From the NCBI GenBank assembly GCA_900540345.1, contig UQFK01000001.1:269501-333500 (forward strand): 64,000 nt of DNA, read 5' to 3'. Positions 1 through 8,449 of this stretch are shown piece after piece. The notes below the pieces were generated by a model that saw nothing but the letters and a program-made list of their open reading frames with translations, had not been told where the DNA came from and made no database searches. This stretch comes from an uncultured Eggerthella sp. (GTDB taxonomy: Bacteria; Actinomycetota; Coriobacteriia; Coriobacteriales; Eggerthellaceae). Position 1 is the first letter of the stretch, and each line of letters starts with the position of its first letter. The translations under genes and the position numbers were made by a program.

Positions 1-16
1 AGTGCGCAAGAGCGCA

Positions 17-46
17 GAAAATGCTCCCTTAGTAGGAAGCATTTTC
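17..46. terminator. Hairpin terminator after the aro pair
   Basis: GAAAATGCT at 17-25 pairs with AGCATTTTC at 38-46, and the pairing extends with CCC against GGA. On the minus strand the hairpin ends in TTTTC and lies 50 bp beyond the DAHP synthase stop codon, so it probably terminates that transcript. Its symmetry means it could also serve a plus-strand gene ending outside the window. Confidence 0.6.
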
Positions 47-95
47 GAAGAACATGAGCGCATTCGGTAAGCGCACATGCAGTCTTGATGACGAT

Positions 96-893
96 CTAGA
101 CGATCTTCTTGCCGAAGACCGCCGCGATCTCGCGCAGCTGCTCGACCAATTCGCGGAACTGAGCGGGAGTGAGCTGCTGTGGACCGTCCGAGAGTGCCTC
201 GGAAGGATTAGGATGTACCTCGATCATGATCGAGTCGGCACCCGCCGCAACTGCTGCATAAGAAAGTGACGGAACAAGGTCACGCACGCCAGCTGGATGC
301 GAAACATCGATGCAGATCGGGAAAAGCGACTGCTTGTGAATGACCGGCACAGCTGAGATATCAAGCGTAAAGCGCGTTGTGGTCTCGAAAGTACGCAGAC
401 CACGTTCGCACAGGACCACATTATTGTTGCCATTCATGGTGATGTATTCGGTAGCAGAGAGCCACTCTGAGATCGTGCCTGCAAGACCACGCTTCAGAAG
501 GACCATCTTGTGCGAATCCTTCGTAACCTCGCCGATCTTCTTTAAAAGTGAGAAATTCTGCATGTTGCGTGCGCCCACCTGCAAGCCATCGACATATGAA
601 TGTACGAGCTCGGTATGCGCTGAATCCATCACCTCGGTAAGCGTCTTGAGTCCGTATTTCTCGCCGCCTGCCTTCATGATCTTCAGGCCCTCTTCACCGA
701 GACCCTGGAATGAATGAGGATTCGTGCGCGGCTTGAACGCGCCACCGCGGATCCATGAAAGACCAAGATCTGCGATGCATTCAGCAACCTCGAAGAATTG
801 CTCTTGAGACTCGACCGAGCAAGGGCCTGCATAGATGGTTATCTCGTCGGTCTTCGTGCCATAATCAGGGAGATTCGTAAGTGGCTTAATCAC
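96..893 (-). CDS. aroF: 3-deoxy-7-phosphoheptulonate synthase (DAHP synthase, type I-beta)
   Basis: This 265-residue protein condenses phosphoenolpyruvate with erythrose 4-phosphate, the first step of the shikimate pathway, in the cytosol. It is the short AroA(G)-type barrel of the KDO8P-synthase-like class, and the whole length is family sequence. Diagnostic segments are IYAGPCSVES near residue 20, RGGAFKPRTNPHSFQG near 50, QVGARNMQNF near 105, LLKRG near 135, and the metal and substrate region DVSHPAG near 198 with MIEVHPNP near 223. It starts 8 bp inside the end of the upstream chorismate mutase gene, so the two are translationally coupled and form an aromatic amino acid unit. In Bacillus and relatives a mutase domain is fused to this enzyme as the feedback sensor; here the mutase is a separate polypeptide. 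Confidence 0.95.
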   Translation of the reverse strand: MIKPLTNLPDYGTKTDEITIYAGPCSVESQEQFFEVAECIADLGLSWIRGGAFKPRTNPHSFQGLGEEGLKIMKAGGEKYGLKTLTEVMDSAHTELVHSYVDGLQVGARNMQNFSLLKKIGEVTKDSHKMVLLKRGLAGTISEWLSATEYITMNGNNNVVLCERGLRTFETTTRFTLDISAVPVIHKQSLFPICIDVSHPAGVRDLVPSLSYAAVAAGADSIMIEVHPNPSEALSDGPQQLTPAQFRELVEQLREIAAVFGKKIV

Positions 894-1170
894 GGTTTGG
901 GACCTCTTTCATGACCTTGAGGATTGCGGTGTAGATCTCTTTGAGGTTCTCGTTATAAAGAGGACCTTCGTTGTATGAACAGACCTTCGTGAAGATCTCT
1001 TCCTCGCGTTTTGGATCGAAAAGGCCCATCTTAGCTTCGGGCTTCAATGCGCGAATATCCAGTGAATGGCCTGCTCGATCGTTCAGAAGCGCGACCAACT
1101 GCTTGTCGATAGCATCGATCTGGGCGCGGTGTTCTTCGATCTGGGCAAGTGAATCGTTTGCTTGAGACAT
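886..1170 (-). CDS. aroQ: Chorismate mutase, AroQ (type II) class
   Basis: A 94-residue all-helical protein that converts chorismate to prephenate. The N-terminal helix has the AroQ pattern with R and D residues lining the site (RAQIDAIDKQLVALLNDRA, residues about 15-33), followed by KMGLFDPKREEEIF. The open frame extends upstream, but ATG at 1168-1170 follows a clear GGAAGGA ribosome binding site and gives a normal AroQ length, so I prefer it. The stop codon overlaps the DAHP synthase start by 8 bp. The mutase and DAHP synthase probably form a complex that allows prephenate feedback, as in the fused enzymes; this is inferred from adjacency. Confidence 0.9.
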   Translation of the reverse strand: MSQANDSLAQIEEHRAQIDAIDKQLVALLNDRAGHSLDIRALKPEAKMGLFDPKREEEIFTKVCSYNEGPLYNENLKEIYTAILKVMKEVPNRD

Positions 1171-1350
1171 CGGTTTTCCTTCCCGCATGGACGCTGGTCG
1201 GGGCGCAGGGTGTTGCGAGTGCGCGTGCTGGATGCATGTGCGATATGCAGCGACCACGGTGCAGCGGCCAGTAATGACATGATTGATTCATGATAGCAAA
1301 CGCATAAAGGTTTGCTATAGGAAACTTGTCCGAAAGATGATTCTTAACAC

Positions 1351-1713
1351 CTATTTCTTCTGAGCTTTCTTGCAAGCTGCGTCTTCCGTATGTCCAGAAG
1401 CACGATCGGAAGACTTCTTCCATGATGCAGAGGTGGGGTTATTGAGCATCGCAATAGCAAGCAGTGCGATGGAGATCATGATGCCTGCTTTGGTGAAGAA
1501 TTCATCCCCTTGCCCGATGACGAAGGCAGCAAAATCGATAAGGATGACAACAAGCGCAAGAAAACTGCAAGCATGCGCGATACGCGTATTCGTGCGATCG
1601 CGCACCTGCGTTCGTTCGTCTTCGGAAATGACATGCTTAACACAAGACCTGTCATCAGACCTAACGCCGTCGTGCTCATTCTGTTCTTTATGCTCGTTTT
1701 TATTCAATTCCAT
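1351..1713 (-). CDS. Small two-TM membrane protein, unknown function
   Basis: A 120-residue protein with a charged N-terminal 45 residues, two predicted membrane helices (about 47-67, CSFLALVVILIDFAAFVIG, and 75-92, AGIMISIALLAIAML) and a Lys-rich tail (CKKAQKK). I do not recognise a family. It lies 17 bp downstream of the wall-repeat protein on the same strand. No clear ribosome binding site precedes the ATG; instead a TATAAT hexamer sits about 11 bp upstream, which would fit a nearly leaderless transcript of its own. The frame is uninterrupted and the hydrophobic pattern is coherent, but the gene could be poorly conserved. Confidence 0.5.
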   Translation of the reverse strand: MELNKNEHKEQNEHDGVRSDDRSCVKHVISEDERTQVRDRTNTRIAHACSFLALVVILIDFAAFVIGQGDEFFTKAGIMISIALLAIAMLNNPTSASWKKSSDRASGHTEDAACKKAQKK

Positions 1714-1729
1714 GATCCGATTATAACTA

Positions 1730-2860
1730 TTAGCGCATCACGCCATTGCGATCGAAGGAATACTGCTTGCCATCGATGATCTTGGAAGTATCGGCAAGCA
1801 TCGCACCATTCTGGGTGCGATCGAGGTAGTACCACTTACCACCAGACTTCACCCAACCAGTAACCTTCGCACCAGATTTATCAAGGTAATACCACTCTTT
1901 ATCTGGCTTTATCCATCCGGTCTGCATCGCGCCCGATGCGCCGAGATAGTATTCTTTTCCATTCACGGTGACCCATTGGTTTGCAGCCATCAGACCATCG
2001 CTTGCAGGCTGAAGCCAATACCACTTGTTCTTCACCTTCGCCCAACCAGTTGCGAGAGCACCTGACTTGGTCGCATAATACCAATCGTCACCGTCTTTGG
2101 CCCATTGGCTCGAATACATCGCGCCCGAAGCTTTAGTGATGTAATAAACGCCGTCCACTTTGAACATGCCGCTTCTCATCGCGCCATCTTTTGCAGGATC
2201 GAGGTAATACCACGTGCCCTTCACCTTCTGCCAGCCAGAGGTCTTCTTCCCAGAAGCATCGAAGAGATACCAGTTGTCGAATTCTTTGATCCAGCCAGTC
2301 GCCATAGCGCCTGAAGTGGTAAGGCGATACTCTGCCTTGCCGTCATTGATCCAGGTATCGAGTGCCATACGGCCATCTTTTGATTCAAGCCAATACCACT
2401 TCCCACCAGACTTATGCCAGCCAGTCTTGAGTGCACCAGAAGCGGTAGCGTAATACCAATTTCCCTGATAATTAACCCATTGCTTGGTATAGATCGCACC
2501 AGAGCCGTTTGCGATGTACCACGCTCCATCAACTTGATATTGTCCTGTTTTCAGCGCGCCACCAAGTGCAGGATCAAGGTAGTACCACTTGCCTGAGCTC
2601 TTAAGCCAGCCGGTCTTTGGAGCAGCGTTCACTGAAGTGAAGTAGTACCATGTGCCATCCGTATCCTTCATCCAGCCCGCCTTCGTTGGCTTGGCCGAAG
2701 GACCACTTGCCTGCGTCGAGATGCCTTGTTCAGCGCTTATTGTGTTTGCATGGGCACCGGAAGGTAATGATGCAACGCACAGTGCAAGCGCGAGAGCGCA
2801 CACTACGACAAGCAAAGAAGCAAAGCACGCATTCACGCGCGTAGAGGATGAAAGTCTCAT
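1730..2860 (-). CDS. Secreted cell-wall-binding repeat protein
   Basis: A 376-residue exported protein. A Sec signal peptide covers about residues 1-38 (basic start, long Ala/Leu core, cleavage near GAHA-NT). The rest is some fourteen aromatic repeats of about 20-25 residues of the type GWxKxxGxWYYLDxxG, the choline-binding/glucan-binding fold of Gram-positive surface proteins. No catalytic domain is present, so the protein may act as an adhesin or wall scaffold. Ligand specificity (choline, teichoic acid or glucan) cannot be read from the sequence. AAGGAG lies about 10 bp before the ATG. The same repeat type is found in the 847-codon gene at 43.1-45.6 kb. Confidence 0.85.
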   Translation of the reverse strand: MRLSSSTRVNACFASLLVVVCALALALCVASLPSGAHANTISAEQGISTQASGPSAKPTKAGWMKDTDGTWYYFTSVNAAPKTGWLKSSGKWYYLDPALGGALKTGQYQVDGAWYIANGSGAIYTKQWVNYQGNWYYATASGALKTGWHKSGGKWYWLESKDGRMALDTWINDGKAEYRLTTSGAMATGWIKEFDNWYLFDASGKKTSGWQKVKGTWYYLDPAKDGAMRSGMFKVDGVYYITKASGAMYSSQWAKDGDDWYYATKSGALATGWAKVKNKWYWLQPASDGLMAANQWVTVNGKEYYLGASGAMQTGWIKPDKEWYYLDKSGAKVTGWVKSGGKWYYLDRTQNGAMLADTSKIIDGKQYSFDRNGVMR

Positions 2861-3019
2861 GCAACATCAACTCCTTGAAGTGATACGGATCGAGCGATTA
2901 GGATACACTCTTCGAGATCGAAAGGCTTGACTAGGACATAGTAACCGCAGAACGATCGCAACACTAGTTTGGCTGCAAGAAAACCTGAGAGATGAACGGA
3001 AAAACAGAAATCGCTTATA

Positions 3020-3080
3020 GGTTCGCGCTCTTATCGTTCGCAGGTTCGTGCTCGGTTGTTCGCAAGTTCGTGCTCTTGCA
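3020..3080. repeat. Short tandem repeat, about 22-bp unit
   Basis: Two full copies and one partial copy of a unit of the form GGTTCGTGCTC...GTTCGCA lie head to tail upstream of the wall-repeat gene and just downstream of uppP. An open frame crosses the area on the minus strand but its sequence is low complexity and I do not call it a gene. The role is unknown. Confidence 0.6.
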
Positions 3081-3129
3081 AAATGCAACTTGGCAAAGCT
3101 CGCTGAGCAGTGATACTTCGCGGTAAGCA

Positions 3130-4098
3130 TCACTGTATAACAAGCCCTGTACCTGTCAGCGTGAAGAACGCCAGCACGACGATGCCAACGATGATGCGAT
3201 AAACACCGAACGCAGTAAAGTCGTTCTTCTTGATGTAACCCATCAAGAAGCGGATCGCAATGATCGACATGACAAACGCGCTGATGATGCCAACGATGAG
3301 CACCATGATCTCAGTCTGGGTCATAGCGAGCCCCTCCATGAAGAACTTCGCTGCCTTCACGACACCCCACCCGAACATGATCGGGATAGCAAGAAAGAAG
3401 GTGTATTCAGCAGCTGCGGTACGCGAGCAACCGCACAGCATGCCGCCGATGATGGTTGCGCCTGAGCGGCTGGTACCCGGGATGATGGCCAGCACCTGAA
3501 AACAGCCGATCTTGAGTGCCGTCTTCCAGTCGATATCTTCAACATCGCGAATCTTGAAGAGCGCCTCTTCAGCGTTTACTTCTTCATGCTCGCGTTCAAT
3601 ACGGGCATGCTTGCCGTGGACGGGCGCCTCGAGCAGTTCTTGCCCTGCAGGGGTCGCGCTCACTTCCATGAGGCGCAACGCCTTTTTGCGGTTGCGACGC
3701 TCCATGACGATGAAGACCACACCATAGAGCACGAGCATGATCGCAACGGTATAGGCGTTGTAGAAATGCTCGTTGACCCAATCATCAAAGAGCAGACCGA
3801 TGATCGCTGCTGGGATGCAACCGATCGCAACCATACCCCAGAGCCGCCAGGTGCCACGACGTTGCGCAGGGGTCTTCTTTGGCGAGAACGGGTTGAGCTT
3901 GTGGAAGTACAACAGAATGACCGCCATGATGGCGCCGAGCTGGATGACCACGAGGAAAAGTGCGAGAAATTGGTCGGAAACATCAAGCTTGATGAATTCA
4001 TCGACCAGGATCATATGGCCGGTCGATGAAATGGGGAGCCACTCGGTGATACCTTCGACGATACCGATGACAAGTGCTTTGAGCGCTTCGATGATCAT
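3130..4098 (-). CDS. uppP: Undecaprenyl-diphosphatase UppP (BacA)
   Basis: A 322-residue integral membrane enzyme that dephosphorylates undecaprenyl pyrophosphate to recycle the lipid carrier for peptidoglycan. Family hallmarks are [20 protein letters not shown] at residues about 13-32 and [10 protein letters not shown] near residue 210, which contribute the active site. The protein is longer than the usual 265-280 residues because of a charged insert at about 130-195 (RRNRKKA... through [12 protein letters not shown]), between membrane segments. ATG is preceded by AAGGAGATC. It is likely a single-gene unit. UppP activity also gives bacitracin tolerance. Confidence 0.95.
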   Translation of the reverse strand: MIIEALKALVIGIVEGITEWLPISSTGHMILVDEFIKLDVSDQFLALFLVVIQLGAIMAVILLYFHKLNPFSPKKTPAQRRGTWRLWGMVAIGCIPAAIIGLLFDDWVNEHFYNAYTVAIMLVLYGVVFIVMERRNRKKALRLMEVSATPAGQELLEAPVHGKHARIEREHEEVNAEEALFKIRDVEDIDWKTALKIGCFQVLAIIPGTSRSGATIIGGMLCGCSRTAAAEYTFFLAIPIMFGWGVVKAAKFFMEGLAMTQTEIMVLIVGIISAFVMSIIAIRFLMGYIKKNDFTAFGVYRIIVGIVVLAFFTLTGTGLVIQ

Positions 4099-4181
4099 GC
4101 TGATCTCCTTATACGTTCTGTGTTTCGCGGTCGTCGCTTACGAGCAAGTGAAATCCTGCCGAACGTCCATCAGCGTACCAA

Positions 4182-4280
4182 AGCAAGATGTGGCAGAATC
4201 CAACCTTGCAAACCCTTCTGACGACTCACGCTGCAAACTCTATCAGAGCAAGATGCGGCAAAACCCAACCTTGCAAACCT
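4182..4280. repeat. Two 34-bp direct repeats upstream of uppP
   Basis: AGCAAGATGTGGCAGAATCC at 4182 continues into CAACCTTGCAAACCC and recurs at 4247-4280 with about four mismatches. The copies are 65 bp apart and about 85-180 bp upstream of the uppP start codon. They could be regulator sites or simply intergenic repeats. Confidence 0.6.
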
Positions 4281-4364
4281 GTTAGATTGTAGGAGATGTA
4301 CGAGCACGTGTTCGGGGGTTTTGGATGAGCGCGCACGAAAAGCTCGTGAGGTTCGAGTGGCTGC

Positions 4365-4479
4365 GTGTGCCCGAATTGCGACTACAGCCTTAAGTGTGCC
4401 CAGTTGTGGCTATAGCCTTAAGTGTGCTCGAATTGTGACTACAACCGTAAGTGTGCCCGAATTGTGACTACAACCGTAA
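4365..4479. repeat. Four tandem copies of a 29-bp repeat
   Basis: Units begin at 4365, 4394, 4422 and 4451. They have the form GTGTGCCCGAATTGTGACTA followed by CAACCGTAA. The last two units differ by one base; the second is 28 bp and most divergent. They abut with no spacer, so this is not a CRISPR array. They lie in the 840-bp gene-free interval between uppP and the AEC transporter. Confidence 0.85.
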
Positions 4480-4510
4480 AAATGAAGCGTTTTTGCAGCC
4501 TTGAGGCTGA

Positions 4511-4740
4511 TTTTTGCAAGAGAATTGCGATTGTATGCACATTTTCCGCTCCCTGGCGAGCTTCGAATGTTTCATTTACTACGCTGGAACAGCAAGCGCG
4601 GTTTACGACCTGCGGTTTTGCGTTTTGCTGCATCTGTAACGCGCTCTTATCGTATCTACTCCAAGTTTTAGAAGTCGCTCTCAGCGAATAATCGTACATA
4701 CAAGCGCAAATTCGCTGCATTTTTTGCTATTTTTACTGCA
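4511..4740. repeat. Intergenic inverted-repeat element (family copy 1)
   Basis: The left end at 4511-4545 carries TTTTTGCAAGAGAATTGCGA followed by TTGTATGCACATTTT. The right end at about 4688-4735 carries a related sequence in reverse orientation (GTACATACAAGCGCAAATTC and then GCATTTTTTGC). The same motif occurs three more times in the gene-free region at 50.9-51.1 kb. The rest of 4740-4920 is a purine-rich run with AACAGCGAACA-like near-repeats and no gene that I can support. Confidence 0.55.
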
Positions 4741-4941
4741 AAATGAGTTAGGAACGCTGGAGCTCAAGGCACTACGTACGGCAACGCAAAACAGCGAACA
4801 GTGACGCAGAACAACAAGCAGCGGCTCATAACAACGAACAGCAATAGCGACACACGAGAGCAAACAGCGAACCAAGACGAGCAAAAAACAAACAAGAGTA
4901 AGCAATAGCCAGCGACGAGCAAAAAATAAAGGAGATCACAC

Positions 4942-5937
4942 GTGGACGGCGCACTGGGCGGGCTTTCACAAATGGCGGTGCTGATCATCATCGCCGCAGT
5001 GGGGTTCTTGGCTGCAAAGCTGAACTACCTCGACAAATACACCAACCAGAAGATGACGAAGCTTCTGCTGAACATCACGCTCCCTTGCATGATCGTAGCT
5101 TCGGTGCACGGACTTTCCGCAAACGATGCGGGCGCTATCGTCGGTCCTGCGTTCCTGATGGCGGGCGCGCAGTTCTTTCTGCTGCTACTTACTGGCACCT
5201 TGCTGGCATTGCTCTTCCGTGCGCCAAAAGACGAACGTGCCATCTGGCAGTTCATGACCATCTGTACGAACAATGGCTTTATCGGATTGCCTGTTATCGC
5301 TGCCATTTTGGGCACTGCATCCATCATCATCTCAAGCATCTATATCATGATCATTGCACTGTTCATCTACAGCGTTGGATTTGCGATTCTAGCGAACAAC
5401 CGCGACCGGATCGCAGCGAAAGCACGCGAGGCGCAAGGCCGCGCCTTCGTAGATCCTGCGGGCAAGAAAAGATTCTCGATCCCCTGGCGTTCTATGATCA
5501 ACCCATCCATGGTGTCTTGCGTGATCGCGCTCATACTCTTCTTCACGGGCTGGCAAGTGCCTGACCTGCTGCAAGAGACCATGTCGCTGCTGGGTGGCAT
5601 CACTGCGCCGATTGCGATGCTGGTGGTGGGCGTGATCATGGCAGGCACGCAGCTCAAGAGCGTCGTGACCGAAGTGCGTCTCTACCCCTACATTCTCATT
5701 CGCCAGCTCGTACTGCCGGCGCTATTCTACCTGGGCTTCACTGCGCTGGGTGTCTCGCCGCTGCTTTCGGGCGTATTCGCGCTCATGTTCGCGATGCCCG
5801 TTGGGTCGATGGCGCCCACATTCGTCGAAGAGTTCGACGGCAATGCGACGCTGACCGCGAAAGCGACCGTGCTCACCACGCTGGGGGCGTTCGTTGCCAT
5901 CCCGCTTCTGGTGGTGTTCATGAGCTTTGTGGGCTAG
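4942..5937 (+). CDS. AEC family transporter (auxin efflux carrier-like permease)
   Basis: A 331-residue membrane protein with about ten hydrophobic segments in two halves, the layout of AEC/bile-acid:sodium-symporter-fold permeases that often carry malate, malonate or other carboxylates. Typical features are the N-terminal AAVGFLAAKLNYLD, NITLPCMI near 45, TNNGFIGLPV near 110, the central cytosolic loop at about 150-185, and PVGSMAPTF near 290. The GTG start is selected by AAAGGAGAT 6 bp upstream. Substrate cannot be predicted. The gene stands alone between repeats and guaA. Confidence 0.85.
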   Translation: MDGALGGLSQMAVLIIIAAVGFLAAKLNYLDKYTNQKMTKLLLNITLPCMIVASVHGLSANDAGAIVGPAFLMAGAQFFLLLLTGTLLALLFRAPKDERAIWQFMTICTNNGFIGLPVIAAILGTASIIISSIYIMIIALFIYSVGFAILANNRDRIAAKAREAQGRAFVDPAGKKRFSIPWRSMINPSMVSCVIALILFFTGWQVPDLLQETMSLLGGITAPIAMLVVGVIMAGTQLKSVVTEVRLYPYILIRQLVLPALFYLGFTALGVSPLLSGVFALMFAMPVGSMAPTFVEEFDGNATLTAKATVLTTLGAFVAIPLLVVFMSFVG

Positions 5938-5999
5938 TTGCTGGCTCTTGTATCGTTTTAGGCTCTGCAAGTTGATGAGCTAAGCGACATCCGCAGGCG

Positions 6000-6026
6000 T
6001 TTCAGGTAAGATGAAGGCACCTGAAA
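6000..6026 (+). promoter_or_regulatory. Inverted repeat upstream of guaA
   Basis: TTTCAGGT at 6000-6007 is perfectly complementary to ACCTGAAA at 6019-6026, with an 11-base spacer, 24 bp before the guaA ATG. It could be a protein operator or a 5' RNA hairpin. No riboswitch core is recognisable. Confidence 0.4.
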
Positions 6027-6050
6027 ATCACGACAGATGGAGAACCTAGC

Positions 6051-7715
6051 ATGTCGACCGCCACTCCCTCACAAACCGTGCTCGTGCTCGATTTTGGTGC
6101 GCAATATGGCCAGCTGATCGCTCGGCGCGTGCGCGACCTGAACGTCTATTCCGAGATCGTCCCGTGCGATATCACCGCTGATGAAGTGCGTGCGAAAGAT
6201 CCCGGCGCCATCATCCTGTCGGGTGGTCCGGCAAGCGTATATGCCGAAGATGCACCGCAAGTCGACCCTGCGATCTTTGAGCTAGGCATCCCGGTGCTCG
6301 GCTTTTGCTATGGACAGCAGATCATGGCAAAGACGCTCGGTGGCACGGTGAGCCATACTGAAAAGGGCGAATATGGACCTGCCCCCCTCACCCGCGTTGA
6401 TGGCGTGGATTGCGCGGGCTGCGGCGGCACGTCGGCGCTGTATGGCGAGACGCCGCACGAGCAGACTGTGTGGATGAGCCATCGTGATGCGGTAAGCGAA
6501 GTGCCTGAAGGTTTCACGGTGACGGCGGTCACCGATGTGTGCCCGGTCGCTTCAATGGAGTGTCCGGAGCGCAAACTCTACGCCACACAATTCCACCCTG
6601 AAGTTCGTCATACGCCGTATGGCCAGGAGATGCTGGCGAATTTCCTTTTTGGGATCGCAGGGCTTGAGCCAAATTGGACCATGGACTCGATCATCGACGA
6701 TTCGGTGGCTGCCATTCGCGAGCAAGTGGGCAGCGACCGTGTGATCCTTGGGCTTTCGGGCGGCGTGGATTCGAGCGTGGTTGCGGCGCTGTGCGCGAAG
6801 GCGATCGGCAAACAGCTGGTGTGCGTGTTCGTGAACCATGGGCTCTTGCGCAAAAACGAGCCTAAAGAAGTCGAAGAGGTATTCACTAAGCAGTTCGATG
6901 TGGACTTCATCCATGTGCATGCTGAAGATCGCTACGCCCAGCTGCTGGCAGGCGTGACCGATCCGGAAGCGAAGCGTCGCATCATCGGTGAGCAGTTCTG
7001 GAAAGAATTCTTCGCTGTTGCCGAAGAAGTTGCGGGCGATGGTGAGCCTGTGAAGTTCCTGGCGCAGGGCACGATCTATCCCGACATCATTGAGAGTGGT
7101 GCGCGCAAGACGGGCGGCAAGGCGAGTACCATCAAGAGCCATCATAACCTGATCCCCTTCCCTGATGGGGTGCATTTCGATCTGATCGAGCCGCTCGATC
7201 ACTTCTTCAAGGACGAGGTGCGCGCGCTGGGCTCGGCGCTGGGGTTGCCGGATCATATTGTACATCGTCAGCCATTCCCGGGGCCGGGGCTTGCGATCCG
7301 TATTATTGGTGAAGTAACGCCTGAGAAGCTTTCGATTTTGAAAGAGGCCGACGCGATCGTGCGCGAAGAGCTCGATGCCTACAACGAGCATTTGTTCGAG
7401 AAGAGCGGCGAGCGCAACGGCGAGGTTTCCCGCGATGTAGCTGGCGGACCTGAGGTCGAGCGAGCTGTGTGGCAGTATTTTGCGGTGCTGCCCGATGTGA
7501 AGAGCGTCGGCGTTATGGGCGATGAAAGAACGTATCAGCATCCGATCATCCTGCGTGCGGTAGAGTCGAGCGATGCCATGACCGCTGACTGGGCGAAGCT
7601 CCCCTATGATGTGCTGGCGCGCGTGAGCAGTCGCATCGTGGCCGAGGTCCCCGGCATCAACCGCGTGGCGTACGACATCACGAGCAAGCCACCTGCCACG
7701 ATTGAGTGGGAATAA
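6051..7715 (+). CDS. guaA: GMP synthase (glutamine-hydrolysing)
   Basis: A 554-residue enzyme that aminates XMP to GMP using glutamine and ATP, in purine biosynthesis. The N-terminal class I amidotransferase domain (about 1-210) has the nucleophile Cys in GFCYGQQ near residue 85 and the His-Pro-Glu of FHPEVRH near 185. The ATP-pyrophosphatase domain has the P-loop LGLSGGVDSSV near 235. The C-terminal dimerisation domain contains HRQPFPGPGLAIRIIGEVT and ends KPPATIEWE. Length and all motifs are normal. GGAG lies 9 bp before the ATG. The 3' end is an integration hotspot in many bacteria, and the accessory island starts immediately after it. Confidence 0.98.
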   Translation: MSTATPSQTVLVLDFGAQYGQLIARRVRDLNVYSEIVPCDITADEVRAKDPGAIILSGGPASVYAEDAPQVDPAIFELGIPVLGFCYGQQIMAKTLGGTVSHTEKGEYGPAPLTRVDGVDCAGCGGTSALYGETPHEQTVWMSHRDAVSEVPEGFTVTAVTDVCPVASMECPERKLYATQFHPEVRHTPYGQEMLANFLFGIAGLEPNWTMDSIIDDSVAAIREQVGSDRVILGLSGGVDSSVVAALCAKAIGKQLVCVFVNHGLLRKNEPKEVEEVFTKQFDVDFIHVHAEDRYAQLLAGVTDPEAKRRIIGEQFWKEFFAVAEEVAGDGEPVKFLAQGTIYPDIIESGARKTGGKASTIKSHHNLIPFPDGVHFDLIEPLDHFFKDEVRALGSALGLPDHIVHRQPFPGPGLAIRIIGEVTPEKLSILKEADAIVREELDAYNEHLFEKSGERNGEVSRDVAGGPEVERAVWQYFAVLPDVKSVGVMGDERTYQHPIILRAVESSDAMTADWAKLPYDVLARVSSRIVAEVPGINRVAYDITSKPPATIEWE

Positions 7716-7751
7716 TCGCGCACATTATCGTGAGGTTTGGATTGAGTGGGT
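7699..7751. other. Candidate attachment-site repeat at the guaA 3' end
   Basis: GATTGAGTGGG forms the last sense codons of guaA (7700-7710) and recurs exactly at 7740-7750, 40 bp downstream. A related TTGAGTGGGAGTGA lies at 21943-21956, on the far side of the accessory genes, where guaA itself reads TTGAGTGGGAATAA. This is the arrangement left when an element inserts into a guaA 3' end. The match is only 10-14 bp, so the call is tentative. Confidence 0.4.
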
Positions 7752-8182
7752 TTTAGCATGCTTTGATGCGTCAATGTACGTCGCAGTTGCCTCTAAGCCA
7801 GTTGAACCTTCGTTTCTGGAAACGTTCTCTTAGTAGTCACCGAGAGGGCATTTTCTTATAGTTAACCAATGCTTAATGGATTCATAGGCATTAAGAGTGA
7901 GGTCGAATCATCACGATAATGTGAGCTTGAGTCTGCATTGCGCTAAATCTATCAGCTTTGCACTCACGCACCTTTCGAGCGGTTGATTGTTTTGCCGAAT
8001 ATGTACTCATCTTGTACTCAGCAAAACAGACCCCTTGATTTGCCGCTTTTCAAATATATCTTTCAGTAGGCCAACAATAATATTTTTATGGTGTGTAACG
8101 GGATGCCTATGGTATCTTATATCTAGCAGCGAAGCGCTTCTCTATTTAATCGCTCGCTTGCTTATTCAAAATGGAGAAAACA
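7716..8182. other. Gene-free AT-rich interval after guaA
   Basis: No convincing gene lies in these 467 bases. They contain an exact 13-bp inverted repeat (CACATTATCGTGA at 7721-7733 and TCACGATAATGTG at 7911-7923). Each arm fits, or nearly fits, the TCAC-N6-GTGA operator pattern seen upstream of the island excisionase. GTTTTGC and GCAAAAC around 7990 and 8022 form another small inverted repeat. The base composition falls toward AT from about 7,850 onward, marking the edge of the accessory region. Confidence 0.45.
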
Positions 8183-8449
8183 ATGTCTGCATACACACTT
8201 GGAAAAAGCGCAACAGACGCTATAAAGCGTAGCACTGGCTGTTCCGTTGCGGAGCTTAGTCGTCTTGACTTCGACGAGGAGCTGGAGCTCGTTAGTTCTG
8301 TTCGTGGGGCAGCGCCTCGCTTCGTTCATGAGCCCAATGACTCACTTATGCCGCGAGGGAACGTGCTTCTCGCTACCGGGAGGACATTGGATGCTCCTGA
8401 TATAGAAGCCGGTCTAGATGAGATGCTTCTCTATTATGAGCAGCAGTGA
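8183..8449 (+). CDS. Small orphan protein, unknown function
   Basis: An 88-residue acidic protein with no family I recognise. It has no signal peptide or membrane helix. The middle is Asp/Glu-rich (SRLDFDEELELVSSV) and the end is DEMLLYYEQQ. I chose the ATG at 8183 over the in-frame ATG at 8171 because GGAG of the latter codon region provides the ribosome binding site. Its last 14 bases overlap the start of the next gene, so the pair is co-translated. AT-rich composition and position beside a restriction operon suggest horizontally acquired cargo. The pairing of a small soluble acidic protein with a membrane-tethered partner resembles many defence or toxin-antitoxin modules, but that is conjecture. 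Confidence 0.6.
   Translation: MSAYTLGKSATDAIKRSTGCSVAELSRLDFDEELELVSSVRGAAPRFVHEPNDSLMPRGNVLLATGRTLDAPDIEAGLDEMLLYYEQQ

Noticed and set aside
2867..3133. 88-codon minus-strand frame upstream of the wall-repeat gene
   Set aside because: Arg/Ser/Thr-rich low-complexity sequence produced by the local DNA repeat; no good start.
4365..4479. CRISPR array
   Set aside because: The 29-bp repeats abut without spacers and no cas gene is in the window.
6552..7541. 329-codon minus-strand frame opposite guaA
   Set aside because: It is the shadow of guaA in another frame; it has no family features and guaA is certain.
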